Shown in pieces: positions 1 to 9,309 of a stretch of 61,562 nt of DNA. The stretch spans positions 1 through 61,562 of the forward strand of contig JAGBPZ010000078.1 of NCBI GenBank assembly GCA_017633115.1. The letters are read 5' to 3'. A program made the translations under genes and the position numbers. Position 1 is the stretch's first letter, and every line of letters starts with the position of its first letter. The notes below the pieces were generated by a model, which made no database searches, was not told the origin of the DNA, and saw only the letters and a program-made list of their open reading frames with translations. Origin of the DNA: Erysipelotrichaceae bacterium (GTDB taxonomy: Bacteria > Bacillota_I > Bacilli_A > Erysipelotrichales > Coprobacillaceae).

Positions 1-267
1 AAAATCAGAGTCGCAATTGAACCTGTGAGTATGGGACTATACAAAAGCATCGCATATGAAATATTCAAGCGAACTAACTCAATACTGATTGCTTTGGATG
101 GTAATTCTGCAGGTGCTAATTTGATTCAGGAAGCTAGAAACAGCAAAAAGAAATGTCGCCTGTTCGTTAATCCACATTCTAAAATGCTCAAGGAAAAAGC
201 TAATTCCCTGCAAGGTTATGTAACCCTATTAGAAAATAATGAAGAAGTTCTGAAATGGACAAAGTAA
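1..267 (+). CDS. Hypothetical protein, C-terminal part (5' end outside window)
   Basis: The frame is open from the first base of the window to a TAA at 265-267, so this is the last 88 codons of a longer gene. An internal GTG at 25 has no convincing ribosome-binding site and is probably not the start. The visible part is basic and mixed alpha/beta; the segment ALDGNSAGANLIQEAR resembles a strand-glycine loop-helix of a Rossmann-like fold. I do not recognise the family and assign no function. The gene ends directly at a strong intrinsic terminator and converges with comEC. Confidence 0.55.
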   Translation, partial: KIRVAIEPVSMGLYKSIAYEIFKRTNSILIALDGNSAGANLIQEARNSKKKCRLFVNPHSKMLKEKANSLQGYVTLLENNEEVLKWTK

Positions 268-295
268 AAGCCTCTCTACATGAAGAGGCTTTTTT
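266..295 (+). terminator. Intrinsic terminator of the left-edge gene
   Basis: A perfect 10-bp stem (AAAAGCCTCT / AGAGGCTTTT) with an 8-nt loop runs into a T tract. It starts at the stop codon of the upstream partial gene. Between here and 470 I see no gene and no clear signal. Confidence 0.85.
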
Positions 296-470
296 CGTGA
301 CGATTCGAAGTTCAAATATCCATTATGTTATGTCTCTTATACAACAAACAAAGAGGTTTATCATAATCGATACACCACGTAAATCTTTTGTCATAATTGA
401 GGTGCATCTGCTCAGTTTGATATTGTTCATCATATTTATTACGTTAAAATCTTGATTGCAGCACTATGGC

Positions 471-2468
471 TTACCGAAAGACATAATATCGAGAGCCATA
501 TTGTCGAATCGTTGAACTGCCATCTTCATCTGTACGCAATATCATAATATGACGCTGCTTTAAGCGTTCAATGACAATATCAGATGGATGACCATAAAGG
601 TTATGTTTCCCTACTCCAATCATGGCAATTTTCGGATGAACAATTTCAAAAAGTTTGACCGAAGATGAACCAGATGAACCATGATGAGGTACTTTAAGCA
701 CGTCTACATCAAGTTTCTTATCCTTATACAATGTGTATAAATCATCTTCTGTGTTGATACCCATATCACCCGTAAAAAAATAATGTACATTATGAAGTGT
801 GACATACATCAACAAAGAATTGTCATTAAGATTGTCATAAACACTTCCCGTCGATAACATATCGATAGAAAGACTACCAATGGATCGATGTGCTTCATAT
901 TTGTCAATCACATTTCTGACTTTAAAATGTTGCTTCAAACTATCAAGTGCACCACAGTGGTCAAAATCATAATGTGAGATATAAACATAGTCCAGACGAT
1001 TGACACCTATTGCTCGTAAATAAGGAATGATGGTCGAAGTAGCCAGGTCATAGTTATGATTACCACCAGTATCAATCAAGATGTTTCCTTGATTCATTGC
1101 CAGACGAATAAGTGTACAATCTCCCTGTCCGACATTGATCATAGTCACTTCATCGTAAATCTTATAGGTACTATAAATATGAAATACAAACATCAAGCTA
1201 ATTAAAAATAGCACCTCATGTTTAATTGACTGATTCATTTGTCGATGTACCAACAAAGACAGATAAGCGCTGTAAAACAAAACAATAAACATAAGGTTAG
1301 GTTTAGAAAATGTGATGAATGAACTCATATCATTGGTGAATAAAAGAATCGCTTCAAAAAGCTTTATTTCCAATTCTAAAATTGGTTGTAAAATCGCAAA
1401 AATCATTGACAATACCGTTGTCACATAAAAGATTTTAATCACTGGTTCAAGTAAGTTCACCAACAAATATGACAATATATTGATGGTGTAACTTGTGCAT
1501 AAAATAAGTGGTATTGAAGATAAATAAATCAAAAATGATTGACCTTTCATTCCTCTTGTCAAAAGTACCGCTAAATAAATGACATAAGAAAACACGAATG
1601 ACATATTAAAGATGATGTAAGCATTTTGAAAGATTTTCCATAAGAAAAGACCACTCAATACATCTAAAGCATTGAAGTGGTCTTTTAATAATTCCACTAA
1701 CACCAACATTAAATAAGCGCGTTCCAGGGATACGTTATAAGGAATATTATAGACGTAAAAGCCAAGAATGATTTTGGCAATGATGCTCGTTTTCTCTTTA
1801 TCAATAAACAAGACAAATAGCGTTTGAATCATAGTATACAAAATCATAATGTGCATGCCTGATAGAGCAAACATATGGACAATGGATAAATGACTCATTG
1901 TTTTATAATCTTCATACATCTCCTCATCTCTGACTCCAAGAATAAATAATCGTTGATACGACTGAATGACGTCATGACTTGACATCATTGATTCAAGTTT
2001 ATTAGCTAAATGAAAATGATGAGTGATATCATAAAATGATTCAATTCTTCCTTTTGCAACAATATGTTTTGACTTGAGGTAATGATGCTCATCAAATCCA
2101 TAGTCATTATCTGGCGGATCTATATCTAGATAACTTACCTGAACATCAATCTTGTCTCCATATAAGAGTAGTGTTTCACTATAATTATATAATTTGACAT
2201 TACCATACTCAGTTTTGATAATCACACTGTTTGTCTGCATATTGATTACTGTTCCATGTAGTCTTGCTGGTAAATCAATGTGTTTCTCAGGTCTTGAAAG
2301 AATGGCAACAATAATAAGTGTCACTATAACAGCTTCAAAGCGCTGACTATAAACAACAATTAAAAACACAATAATAAAAGGAATGAGGAATAAGGGATGA
2401 ACCAATCTGAACAGTACATACAATAACCCAATAATGGCATAATCAATGAGATGATAGCTTAAAGGCAT
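471..2468 (-). CDS. comEC: DNA internalization competence protein ComEC/Rec2
   Basis: This is the membrane channel expected to carry single-stranded DNA into the cytoplasm during natural transformation. The 665-residue protein starts with hydrophobic helices (about residues 8-60), followed by a soluble OB-like region, a multi-helix competence domain (about 190-430) and a C-terminal metallo-beta-lactamase-like domain (about 440-665). The last domain shows INVGQGD, ILIDTGG, SHYDFDHCG (the HxDxDH metal site), FTGD and KVPHHGSSGS, so the putative nuclease site looks intact. The start overlaps the end of comEA by 10 bp, the usual comEA-comEC coupling. Its length is slightly below the 700-800 residues common in the family. 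No terminator is evident after it. Confidence 0.93.
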   Translation of the reverse strand: MPLSYHLIDYAIIGLLYVLFRLVHPLFLIPFIIVFLIVVYSQRFEAVIVTLIIVAILSRPEKHIDLPARLHGTVINMQTNSVIIKTEYGNVKLYNYSETLLLYGDKIDVQVSYLDIDPPDNDYGFDEHHYLKSKHIVAKGRIESFYDITHHFHLANKLESMMSSHDVIQSYQRLFILGVRDEEMYEDYKTMSHLSIVHMFALSGMHIMILYTMIQTLFVLFIDKEKTSIIAKIILGFYVYNIPYNVSLERAYLMLVLVELLKDHFNALDVLSGLFLWKIFQNAYIIFNMSFVFSYVIYLAVLLTRGMKGQSFLIYLSSIPLILCTSYTINILSYLLVNLLEPVIKIFYVTTVLSMIFAILQPILELEIKLFEAILLFTNDMSSFITFSKPNLMFIVLFYSAYLSLLVHRQMNQSIKHEVLFLISLMFVFHIYSTYKIYDEVTMINVGQGDCTLIRLAMNQGNILIDTGGNHNYDLATSTIIPYLRAIGVNRLDYVYISHYDFDHCGALDSLKQHFKVRNVIDKYEAHRSIGSLSIDMLSTGSVYDNLNDNSLLMYVTLHNVHYFFTGDMGINTEDDLYTLYKDKKLDVDVLKVPHHGSSGSSSVKLFEIVHPKIAMIGVGKHNLYGHPSDIVIERLKQRHIMILRTDEDGSSTIRQYGSRYYVFR

Positions 2469-2932
2469 AATTGATCCCTGTACTTTTCATAACGTTTTTG
2501 CCCTATTCCACTGACATTCATTATATCTTCTATTGTTTCAAAAGGTGTTTGTTCACGATAATCAATGATTTTATCAGCCGTCTTTTCTCCTATACCATCT
2601 AGTGTCATGAACTCTTCCTTAGTGGCATGATTAAGAGAAATGGTATGTTTTGATTTGACTGGCAGATAAAGTGTCTCTTCTCCATGAACGATATGATTTT
2701 TGTCTATTGCTTTTAAATTCGCATTGCTTTTAACACCATATGTATCAATTAAATCACCAACACTCATTCCTTCTTCAATAGTGACAGTTCCCGTCGTTTT
2801 AAAAGCACCATCAAGAATCATCGTGACTTCAGTGGTGACACTTTCATCTTCCAATTTTTCTGGTTGACGATAAGAATAAATCATAGAGGCAGCTGATAAG
2901 AGGATGAGTCCTATTATTTTGAGACGTTTCAT
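2459..2932 (-). CDS. comEA: Competence DNA receptor ComEA (SLBB plus helix-hairpin-helix)
   Basis: This is a membrane-anchored receptor for double-stranded DNA in competence. A short N-terminal hydrophobic anchor (about residues 5-20) precedes an SLBB-like beta-grasp region (about 35-95) and a C-terminal double helix-hairpin-helix DNA-binding region (about 100-157) with TLDGIGEKTADKIIDYR and VSGIGQKRYEKYR. This is the standard ComEA order. It overlaps comEC by 10 bp and lies 20 bp beyond ruvB, so ruvAB-comEA-comEC may be read together. The later pilus genes of transformation (comG) are not in the window, so competence is plausible rather than shown. Confidence 0.92.
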   Translation of the reverse strand: MKRLKIIGLILLSAASMIYSYRQPEKLEDESVTTEVTMILDGAFKTTGTVTIEEGMSVGDLIDTYGVKSNANLKAIDKNHIVHGEETLYLPVKSKHTISLNHATKEEFMTLDGIGEKTADKIIDYREQTPFETIEDIMNVSGIGQKRYEKYRDQLCL

Positions 2933-2952
2933 AACATAAAAAAAGAGAATTA

Positions 2953-3945
2953 TTAAAATTCCCTTTCAATCCCAAAATGTCTAAAGGCTAAATCAGTAGC
3001 AATACGTCCACGTGACGTACGTTTGATCAAACCTTTTTGTAAGAGATATGGCTCATAAACATCTTCCAGTGTGACTGGTTCTTCACCAATGCTCGCTGCC
3101 ACAGCTTCTAAGCCCACTGGCCCGCCATTAAATCTCTGAATAATCCCAAGTAAATATTTATGATCGACATCATCAAGTCCAAGATCATCAACTTTTAAAC
3201 GATTGAGTGCTTCACGCGTACGTTCTAATGTGATAACCTCATCACCATAATATTGAGCAAAATCACGGACACGTCTAAACAATCTGTTGGCGATTCTTGG
3301 TGTACCGCGGCTTCGTCTTGCGAGTTCCATCTTTGCTTCATCATCCATTGGCATGCCATACACCTGAGATGTACGATTGATAATATCACGTAATTCATCA
3401 TCACTATAATAATCAAGCTTAGAAACAATACCAAAGCGGTCTCTTAAAGGTGCTGAAATATCACCAGCTCGCGTTGTTGCACCAACCAGGGTGAATGGTG
3501 GTAAGTCAATACGAATAGAACGCTTTGATGCGTCTTTTCCGATTATGACATCCACACAATAGTCTTCCATGGCTGGATAGAGAATTTCTTCAACAACTTT
3601 GTTGAGACGATGGATCTCATCGATGAACAGAACATCACCAGGTTCAAGTGCTGTTAATAGTGCGACAAGATCACCTGTTTTTTCAATTGATGGACCAGTC
3701 GTGATTTTAATATGGGTTCCCATTTCATTGGCAATGATCATTGACATTGTTGTCTTACCTAGTCCTGGAGGACCATAAAGTAAAACATGGTCAAGACTTT
3801 CATCGCGCATTTTAGCGGCACCTACGAATACACGCAGGTTATCTTTTAAATCGTGTTGACCGACATATTCGTCAAATGACACAGGACGAAGCTGCGCTTC
3901 TTCATCATCAATATGTGCCTGTGCATCTAAAAGTTCACGATCCAT
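2953..3945 (-). CDS. ruvB: Holliday junction branch migration ATPase RuvB
   Basis: This is the hexameric AAA+ motor that drives branch migration of Holliday junctions together with RuvA. The 330-residue protein has Walker A GPPGLGKT (about residues 58-65), Walker B DEIH (about 109-112), the sensor motif GATTRAGD and a C-terminal winged-helix region ending in the [13 protein letters not shown] signature. Length and start are standard. It follows ruvA by 15 bp. No ruvC is present, as is normal in Firmicutes, where RecU is the resolvase. Confidence 0.98.
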   Translation of the reverse strand: MDRELLDAQAHIDDEEAQLRPVSFDEYVGQHDLKDNLRVFVGAAKMRDESLDHVLLYGPPGLGKTTMSMIIANEMGTHIKITTGPSIEKTGDLVALLTALEPGDVLFIDEIHRLNKVVEEILYPAMEDYCVDVIIGKDASKRSIRIDLPPFTLVGATTRAGDISAPLRDRFGIVSKLDYYSDDELRDIINRTSQVYGMPMDDEAKMELARRSRGTPRIANRLFRRVRDFAQYYGDEVITLERTREALNRLKVDDLGLDDVDHKYLLGIIQRFNGGPVGLEAVAASIGEEPVTLEDVYEPYLLQKGLIKRTSRGRIATDLAFRHFGIEREF

Positions 3946-3960
3946 ATTATCATCCTTTCT

Positions 3961-4521
3961 TTATTTAACCATTAACGCTAATGCCTTCTTGACATATCCA
4001 TTTGTGTCTAATTGTTCATTAGCGAGTTTTTGCATGACTTTTGTAACTTCTGATTGCTTATAGCCAAGTGCCAGCAATACTTCAGAGGCTTCTTCAAATT
4101 CAACAGGCATTTCCACAATTTCCTGAGTTGCGGTCAATTTGCCCTGAAGATCAAGAATAATCTGTTGCGCTGCTTTTGGGCCAATACCAGGAATCTTCTT
4201 TAAGTAAGCGACATTTTTGTTTTCAATCGCATTAACAATCGCTTCAACTTCACCGGTCGCTAAAATACCAATAGCAGTCTTACATCCAATACCTTTGACT
4301 TTAATCAAATGCAGGAACAAATCTTTTTCTTCTTCAGTTTTGAATCCATATAACGTTATAGCGTCTTCACGAACCTGCTGATATACATAAACGACAAGCT
4401 CCTGTCCTTTAGTGAATGAATATGGATTTGACACAATGATTTGATAGCCAATACCATTATTATCAACAACGATACTATCAGAATAATGAGCCATAATCAT
4501 TCCTTTAATATAGTTATACAA
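3961..4521 (-). CDS. ruvA: Holliday junction DNA helicase subunit RuvA (TTG start)
   Basis: RuvA binds the four-way junction and loads RuvB. The protein has the N-terminal OB fold, two helix-hairpin-helix motifs (VKGIGCKTAIGIL and IPGIGPKAAQQII) and the C-terminal RuvB-binding domain. I choose the TTG at 4521: it gives the canonical N-terminus MYNYIKG and lies about 6 nt after an AAGGGGTG ribosome-binding site. The in-frame GTG at 4530 lies inside that site and is unlikely to be used. The gene begins about 45 bp after the obgE terminator. A weak TAGAAT -10 element lies between the two, so ruvAB may have its own promoter. Confidence 0.93.
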   Translation of the reverse strand: MYNYIKGMIMAHYSDSIVVDNNGIGYQIIVSNPYSFTKGQELVVYVYQQVREDAITLYGFKTEEEKDLFLHLIKVKGIGCKTAIGILATGEVEAIVNAIENKNVAYLKKIPGIGPKAAQQIILDLQGKLTATQEIVEMPVEFEEASEVLLALGYKQSEVTKVMQKLANEQLDTNGYVKKALALMVK

Positions 4522-4567
4522 ACGCTCCACCCCTTTTTCGTCATATGCACTATTCTAACATATTATT

Positions 4568-4597
4568 AAAAAAAAGTACGCGATTTGCGTACTTTTT
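4568..4597 (-). terminator. Intrinsic terminator after obgE
   Basis: Read on the minus strand, an 11-bp perfect stem (AAAAAGTACGC / GCGTACTTTTT, loop of 5 nt) continues into eight T. It overlaps the obgE stop codon and separates obgE from ruvA. Confidence 0.88.
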
Positions 4598-5879
4598 AGT
4601 CAGAGAATTCAAATTCGTAATCAAGAATGCGAACGGTATCGCCATTTTGACATCCTGCAACCCTTAATGCTTCATCAACGCCAATGTTTCTCATTGTGCG
4701 GGCAAAGCGCTGCATACCTTCATCAGTATAGAGTGCAGCCATTTCCAAAATCTTCTCGACCTTTTCTCCAGTGACAACATAGACACCTGGTTCATCCATA
4801 TAGACTTCAAATGCATTGCCATCATCTTCTTCATAGGTGTAAAGAACTGTTTCTTCCTCTTCATCTTGAAGCGAAATAGATTCTGCAGTTTCAAGTGTAT
4901 CAGCAATTGCATAAAGCAAAGGATCAAGGCCTTCATGGATTGGGGCAATAATTGGATAAACCTTGATATCTTCTCCCAATTGTTCCTTGAAGCGTTCAAG
5001 ATTATCATCTGATTCCATATAGTCCATCTTTGTTGCAACAACGATTTGTGGACGTTCAAGAAGACGATAAGCATAATCGCCTAACTCTTTATTGATAGAT
5101 AAATAGTCTTCATATGGATCACGACCTTCACTACCGCTCATATCAACAAGGTGAACGATAACACGACAACGTTCGATATGACGCAGGAACTGGTGACCAA
5201 GACCTTTTCCTAGTGAGGCACCCTCTATCAATCCCGGCAAATCTGCCATAACGAATGAACGCCCATCTTTAACCTGGACAACACCGAGATTTGGAACGAT
5301 TGTCGTAAAATGATAATCCGCAATCTCCGGCTTAGCACGACTGACAACTGACAGTAATGTTGATTTGCCAACACTTGGATAACCAACAAGTCCAACATCA
5401 GCTAACAGTTTCAGTTCAATACGTAAATTGAATTTTTCACCTGGTTCACCACGTTCACATAACGTTGGTGCTGGATTGCGTGATGTTGCAAAACGGGCAT
5501 TACCACGACCACCACGGCCACCTTTGGCAATAACTACCTTCTGACCATCTTGTGTCAAGTCAGCCATAATAGTGTCTTTATCATCATTATAAATGACCGT
5601 ACCAACAGGAACGCGGATCACTAAGTCATTGGCATCTGCACCATGCATTTTCTTTGGCATACCATTCTGACCGTTTTTAGCTACATAACGTCTGTTATAA
5701 CGTAGATCCAGTAATGTTGTCAGGGAATTTGTTGCCAAGAAAATAACGCTTCCGCCTTTGCCGCCATCTCCACCTGATGGACCGCCTTTAGGTACATAGG
5801 CCTCACGTCTGAATGATGACTGTCCGTCACCACCTTTACCTGCCTGAACATATATTTGAACTTTATCAACAAAATTCAT
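4596..5879 (-). CDS. obgE: GTPase Obg/CgtA, large ribosomal subunit assembly
   Basis: This essential GTPase is involved in 50S assembly and stress control. The domain order is the glycine-rich Obg fold (residues 1-158, with repeated GGxGG stretches), a G domain with G1 GYPSVGKST (about 166-174), DLPGLIEGAS (G3) and TKMD (G4), and the C-terminal OCT domain (about 350-427). The length of 427 matches Bacillus Obg (428). It sits next to rpmA, a widely conserved pairing, but an intrinsic terminator lies between them, so obgE may have a separate transcript. Its GGAGGCAACCGCT ribosome-binding region is clear. Confidence 0.98.
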   Translation of the reverse strand: MNFVDKVQIYVQAGKGGDGQSSFRREAYVPKGGPSGGDGGKGGSVIFLATNSLTTLLDLRYNRRYVAKNGQNGMPKKMHGADANDLVIRVPVGTVIYNDDKDTIMADLTQDGQKVVIAKGGRGGRGNARFATSRNPAPTLCERGEPGEKFNLRIELKLLADVGLVGYPSVGKSTLLSVVSRAKPEIADYHFTTIVPNLGVVQVKDGRSFVMADLPGLIEGASLGKGLGHQFLRHIERCRVIVHLVDMSGSEGRDPYEDYLSINKELGDYAYRLLERPQIVVATKMDYMESDDNLERFKEQLGEDIKVYPIIAPIHEGLDPLLYAIADTLETAESISLQDEEEETVLYTYEEDDGNAFEVYMDEPGVYVVTGEKVEKILEMAALYTDEGMQRFARTMRNIGVDEALRVAGCQNGDTVRILDYEFEFSD

Positions 5880-5900
5880 AGCGGTTGCCTCCTTTCATAC

Positions 5901-5929
5901 AAAATAAAGAATCCCATAAAGGGACTCTA
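5901..5929 (-). terminator. Probable intrinsic terminator after rpmA
   Basis: On the minus strand an 8-bp stem (AGAGTCCC / GGGATTCT, one G-U pair, 5-nt loop) is followed by the T-rich tract TTATTTTG. The tract is imperfect, so readthrough into obgE is likely. Confidence 0.6.
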
Positions 5930-5938
5930 TTTTAAAAA

Positions 5939-6223
5939 TTAAGCCTGAGGATAAACAGAAACCTGTTTCTTGTTTTTGCCAAGTCTTTCAAATTTGACTA
6001 CGCCGTCAACTTTAGCAAATAAAGTGTCGTCGCCACCTTTGCCGACGTTTTTACCAGGATGAATTTTAGTTCCTCTCTGTCTATAGATGATAGAACCAGC
6101 AGTACAGAACTGACCATCAGCTAATTTAGCACCTAAACGTTTAGATTCAGAATCACGGCCGTTCTTAGTTGAACTAACACCTTTTTTAGAAGCGAATAAC
6201 TGTAAGTCTAATTTAAACATCAT
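5939..6223 (-). CDS. rpmA: 50S ribosomal protein L27 with cleavable N-terminal extension
   Basis: This is a large-subunit protein whose N-terminal tail reaches the peptidyl transferase centre. The mature sequence ([20 protein letters not shown]) is preceded by the Firmicutes-type extension FKLDLQLF, which in Staphylococcus aureus is removed by the cysteine protease Prp after the LQLF motif. The prp gene lies directly upstream. Two ATG codons stand in tandem; both lie well placed after an AAGGAGG site, so the first or second residue may be the start. It is co-transcribed with prp and rplU. Confidence 0.97.
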   Translation of the reverse strand: MMFKLDLQLFASKKGVSSTKNGRDSESKRLGAKLADGQFCTAGSIIYRQRGTKIHPGKNVGKGGDDTLFAKVDGVVKFERLGKNKKQVSVYPQA

Positions 6224-6227
6224 GATA

Positions 6228-6545
6228 TTATGCCTCCTTCTTTAGTATTTCAATATACTGTCCATAGGACTCTTGCATAGTTTCCAGACTGATGACCAAA
6301 GTCTCTAGTATCAATTGTTCATCATGTGTGGAGCTATGGATTGTGATATTTGCATATCCATCTCTCAACGTGATTGATTGGTGTTCACGATCACCTAACG
6401 TGTATAAAGTGTTGGCAATTCCTGTCACTAGTGTACTGACACCAGCACAGACAAGATCTTTACCGTACTCATCAAATTCTGCATGTCCTGTTACTTCAAC
6501 ATTGACAATGTCTTTATTTTGATAAGTCACTTTGACTTTGATCAT
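6228..6545 (-). CDS. prp: Ribosomal-processing cysteine protease Prp
   Basis: This protein (YsxB family) cleaves the N-terminal extension of L27, which is essential for ribosome function in S. aureus. The 105-residue protein has the catalytic His in [11 protein letters not shown] (His21) and the catalytic Cys in DLVCAGVST (Cys33), with the spacing known for the family. Its ATG overlaps the rplU stop codon (TAATG) and its end is 4 bp before rpmA, so protease and substrate are made from the same transcript. Confidence 0.95.
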   Translation of the reverse strand: MIKVKVTYQNKDIVNVEVTGHAEFDEYGKDLVCAGVSTLVTGIANTLYTLGDREHQSITLRDGYANITIHSSTHDEQLILETLVISLETMQESYGQYIEILKKEA

Positions 6546-6859
6546 TATTCACCTACAGTGATAGCGTTGATTGTGAACTGAGTGTAAGGCTGTCTATGAC
6601 CTTGTTTCTTGTGGTAGTGTTTTTTAGGTTTATACTTATAAACAACGACTTTTCTTTCCTTACCCTGTTTTTCAACAGTTGCAGTAACTGTAGCACCTTC
6701 GATATAAGGTTTACCGACTGTTACTGTACCATCACTGACAAGAAGGACCTTATCAAATGTATAAGTTTCACCAACTTCAACATCTAATTTTTCAGTATAG
6801 ATAGTGTCACCAGCTTCAACTTTTAACTGTTTTCCGCCTGTTTCGATAATTGCGTACAT
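6545..6859 (-). CDS. rplU: 50S ribosomal protein L21
   Basis: This is a large-subunit protein of 104 residues starting [11 protein letters not shown], the classical L21 N-terminus. The longer in-frame extension upstream would place the GGGAGG ribosome-binding site inside the coding region, so I set the start at 6859. It contains the conserved basic C-terminal part [16 protein letters not shown]. It is first gene of the rplU-prp-rpmA operon, behind a structured leader and a strong promoter. Confidence 0.97.
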   Translation of the reverse strand: MYAIIETGGKQLKVEAGDTIYTEKLDVEVGETYTFDKVLLVSDGTVTVGKPYIEGATVTATVEKQGKERKVVVYKYKPKKHYHKKQGHRQPYTQFTINAITVGE

Positions 6860-6958
6860 TGATGTACCTCCCTTTCTTAAGATTCTTAGACTCGCCAACC
6901 AAGGCAGCTTTATTGCTTTAATACCTTTTATGTGCGGTTGTAGCTAGAGGTCTACAAC
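6860..6958 (-). ncRNA. Ribosomal protein L21 leader RNA (putative)
   Basis: The roughly 100-nt untranslated leader between the predicted transcription start and rplU contains a 7-bp hairpin (GTTGTAG / CTACAAC, 8-nt loop, 6937-6958) followed by the unpaired stretch CGCACATAAAAGG and a smaller stem close to the ribosome-binding site. Location and layout fit the autoregulatory L21 leader of Firmicutes. I have not run a covariance model, so the family assignment is an inference from position and structure. Confidence 0.6.
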
Positions 6959-6964
6959 ACGGTA

Positions 6965-6993
6965 ATAGTATCATTTTTACCTATGTCCGTCAA
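6965..6993 (-). promoter_or_regulatory. Sigma-A promoter of rplU-prp-rpmA
   Basis: On the minus strand, -35 TTGACG (6988-6993) and -10 TACTAT (6965-6970) are separated by 17 nt. It fires into the L21 leader. Confidence 0.75.
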
Positions 6994-7015
6994 TCTATTT
7001 TTTGAGATTTTAAGG

Positions 7016-7942
7016 CTATTTTTCCTCTTTTTGAAGGACTTCATCCAAGCTCTTTCTCGGGCATGCCTGAGCGTAGATTTGCTGCAGTTTTTCTTTGGTA
7101 ACATGGGTATAAACCTGTGTCGTTGAAAGGTTCTCATGTCCTAAAAGTTCCTGAATAACACGCAGATCCATTCCCGCGTCTAATAAGTGTGTCGCAAAAG
7201 AATGGCGAATCGTATGGGGATGAATTTTGCGAATTGGATCATATAATGCCATTGTACGATTGACGATGTCCTGAACCCCACGATTAGTCAATTGACGACC
7301 ACGGGCATTCACAAAGACATAATCATGTCGCTCATGTTGGGCGCTCATGAGTTCTTTACGGGCGCTTTCAAGATAAGCTGTCAGCCATTCTTTTGCCACA
7401 TCATGAAACGGCACATAACGATCCTTATTCCCTTTACCATGAATCAACATCATATTTTGATTGAGATCGACACAATCAAGTGTAAGATTAACGACTTCCG
7501 AACAACGTAAGCCTGAAGCATACATTAGTTCCAACATTGCTTTATTACGTAAACCCAGCAATCCTGTAGTATCGATACTATCAAGATAATCAAGCATATC
7601 TTCCAGATAGAGAAAATCAGGATTACGTTGAGGAGTTTTTAATGATGACATCAACTTAAATGGATTATCATCGACCTGTTCATCACGATATAAATATTTA
7701 TAAAAGCTTCTTAAGGCACTTAACTTGTGATTAATTGTTGAATGAGTCAGTTTCCTGTGATCAAGATCAATCAGATAACCACGGATGACTTGATAATTAG
7801 CATCTGAAAAAGATTCATACCCCTCTTTACGCATAAAGGTGATAAAGTCATCAATTTCACGGCGATAAGAAGCAATCGTCAAGTCCGAATAACCCTTTTG
7901 AATTTCCAAATAATCAAGAAACTCATTACGGAGCTCATCCAT
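7016..7942 (-). CDS. xerC: Tyrosine recombinase XerC (CodV-like)
   Basis: This site-specific recombinase is expected to resolve chromosome dimers at dif with a XerD partner. An N-terminal SAM-like core-binding domain (about residues 1-90) precedes the catalytic domain with the full R-K-H-R-H-Y set: [50 protein letters not shown]. The ATG at 7942 is preferred because it lies 7 nt after AAGGGAG; the ATG at 7948 is too close. It overlaps the end of trmFO by 8 bp, matching the topA-trmFO-xerC order known from Bacillus. No integrase-associated att sites or mobile genes are nearby, which supports the housekeeping role. Confidence 0.92.
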   Translation of the reverse strand: MDELRNEFLDYLEIQKGYSDLTIASYRREIDDFITFMRKEGYESFSDANYQVIRGYLIDLDHRKLTHSTINHKLSALRSFYKYLYRDEQVDDNPFKLMSSLKTPQRNPDFLYLEDMLDYLDSIDTTGLLGLRNKAMLELMYASGLRCSEVVNLTLDCVDLNQNMMLIHGKGNKDRYVPFHDVAKEWLTAYLESARKELMSAQHERHDYVFVNARGRQLTNRGVQDIVNRTMALYDPIRKIHPHTIRHSFATHLLDAGMDLRVIQELLGHENLSTTQVYTHVTKEKLQQIYAQACPRKSLDEVLQKEEK

Positions 7943-9242
7943 GGTCATGCTCCCTTAAGAATTCTGTCATTGTCTCAATGGCACGATTGGCATAAGCCTC
8001 TTTTCGTTGTTTCTTTTTAACCTTTGTTGCCAAAGGTGGCAGTATTCCAAAATTAGCTTTCATAGGTTGAAAATCAGTTTTAGATGCATGAGTAATATAA
8101 TGAGCCAAAGCACCCATAACGGTCGTTTCAGGATAAACAAGCAGTTCTTCGCCTTTTAAATATCTCACCATATTGATACCGGCAACCATGCCACTTTGTG
8201 CTGATTCAACATAACCCTCAACACCCGTCATTTGTCCGGCAAAGAATAAATCATCACGACCAACATATTGATAAGTTGGTCTTAAGAACATTGGTGAATT
8301 GATAAAACAGTTACGATGCATGACACCATAACGAACAATTTTTGCATTTTCGAGTCCAGGAATCATATGAATAATACGGTCCTGTTCACCCCATTTCAAA
8401 TGCGTCTGGAAACCAACAATGTTATAAAGACTGCCAACCGCATTGTCCTGTCGCAATTGAACGACCGCATAAGGACGTTTTTCATGATCACGAGCCAGAC
8501 CGACCGGTTTCATAGGTCCAAACAACAAGGTCTGTCGTCCTCTTCTCGCCATCTCTTCAAATGGCATGCAGCCTTCAAAGAATTTCTCTTCGAAGTCTTT
8601 AGGATGAACGACCTCGGCTGCCATCAAGGCATCATAGAAAGCATCAAATTCCTCTTTTGTCATTGGACAATTAATATATTCGGCATCGCCTTTATCATAA
8701 CGTGATTTAAAATAAGCAATATCAAAATTGATAGAGTCTTTCTCGACAATAGGAGCAGCTGCATCGTAGAAATAAAAATAATCATTATCATCGAACAATG
8801 CCATGATGCTTTTTGACAAAGCATCACTGGTCAAGGGACCAGTCGCAATAATTGTTGGTCCATCAGGAATATGATCAACTTCTTCATGAATGACATTGAC
8901 AAGTGGATGTTGACTGATTTCCTCAGTCACTGCCTGGGCAAAGCCATAACGATCAACCGAGAGGGAACCACCTGCTGGTACGGAATGATTGCGTGCTTGA
9001 CGAATGATAATTGAATCATTCATTGTCATCTCATGCTTTAAGACACCTACCGCATTGTTTAAGCCATCAGCACGTAAAGAATTTGAACATACCAATTCGG
9101 CAAAATAATCTGTTTTATGAGCGTCCGTCATTTTGACTGGACGCATTTCATAGAGGTTGACAGGGATACCCGCTTTAACAAGCTGATGAACAGCTTCAAC
9201 GCCAGCTAGACCTGCACCAATAACGTTAACTCTTTGTTCCAT
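7935..9242 (-). CDS. trmFO: tRNA (uracil-54-C5)-methyltransferase TrmFO
   Basis: This folate- and FAD-dependent enzyme makes ribothymidine at position 54 of tRNAs. The N-terminus has the FAD-binding GAGLAGVEA motif; the conserved [15 protein letters not shown] and LVCSNSLR segments follow, along with [10 protein letters not shown] in the middle and [15 protein letters not shown] near the C-terminus. At 435 residues it matches the family. It lies between topA and xerC. A terminator separates it from topA, and an extended -10 promoter directly upstream suggests separate transcription of trmFO-xerC. Confidence 0.97.
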   Translation of the reverse strand: MEQRVNVIGAGLAGVEAVHQLVKAGIPVNLYEMRPVKMTDAHKTDYFAELVCSNSLRADGLNNAVGVLKHEMTMNDSIIIRQARNHSVPAGGSLSVDRYGFAQAVTEEISQHPLVNVIHEEVDHIPDGPTIIATGPLTSDALSKSIMALFDDNDYFYFYDAAAPIVEKDSINFDIAYFKSRYDKGDAEYINCPMTKEEFDAFYDALMAAEVVHPKDFEEKFFEGCMPFEEMARRGRQTLLFGPMKPVGLARDHEKRPYAVVQLRQDNAVGSLYNIVGFQTHLKWGEQDRIIHMIPGLENAKIVRYGVMHRNCFINSPMFLRPTYQYVGRDDLFFAGQMTGVEGYVESAQSGMVAGINMVRYLKGEELLVYPETTVMGALAHYITHASKTDFQPMKANFGILPPLATKVKKKQRKEAYANRAIETMTEFLREHDHG

Positions 9243-9258
9243 TTATATCACCGCATTT

Positions 9259-9267
9259 ATTCTACCA
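9259..9267 (-). promoter_or_regulatory. Extended -10 promoter of trmFO-xerC
   Basis: The minus strand reads TGGTAGAAT, an extended -10 element (TGnTAnAAT), directly after the topA terminator and 17 nt before the trmFO ATG. No good -35 box is visible. Confidence 0.5.
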
Positions 9268-9274
9268 TGAAAGC

Positions 9275-9305
9275 AAAAGAAAATGAACTGTGATTCACAG
9301 TTCAT
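9275..9305 (-). terminator. Intrinsic terminator after topA
   Basis: A perfect 11-bp inverted repeat (ATGAACTGTGA) is followed on the minus strand by TTTTCTTTTG. It begins a few bases after the topA stop. Confidence 0.8.
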
Positions 9306-9309
9306 CATT

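Noticed and set aside
255-455. Plus-strand open frame of 66 codons after the left-edge gene
   Set aside because: It starts inside the upstream gene, runs across its terminator and has no ribosome-binding site or coding character.
7016-7942. XerC gene considered as a phage integrase
   Set aside because: It sits in the conserved topA-trmFO-xerC context, with no tRNA, att repeats or other mobile genes.
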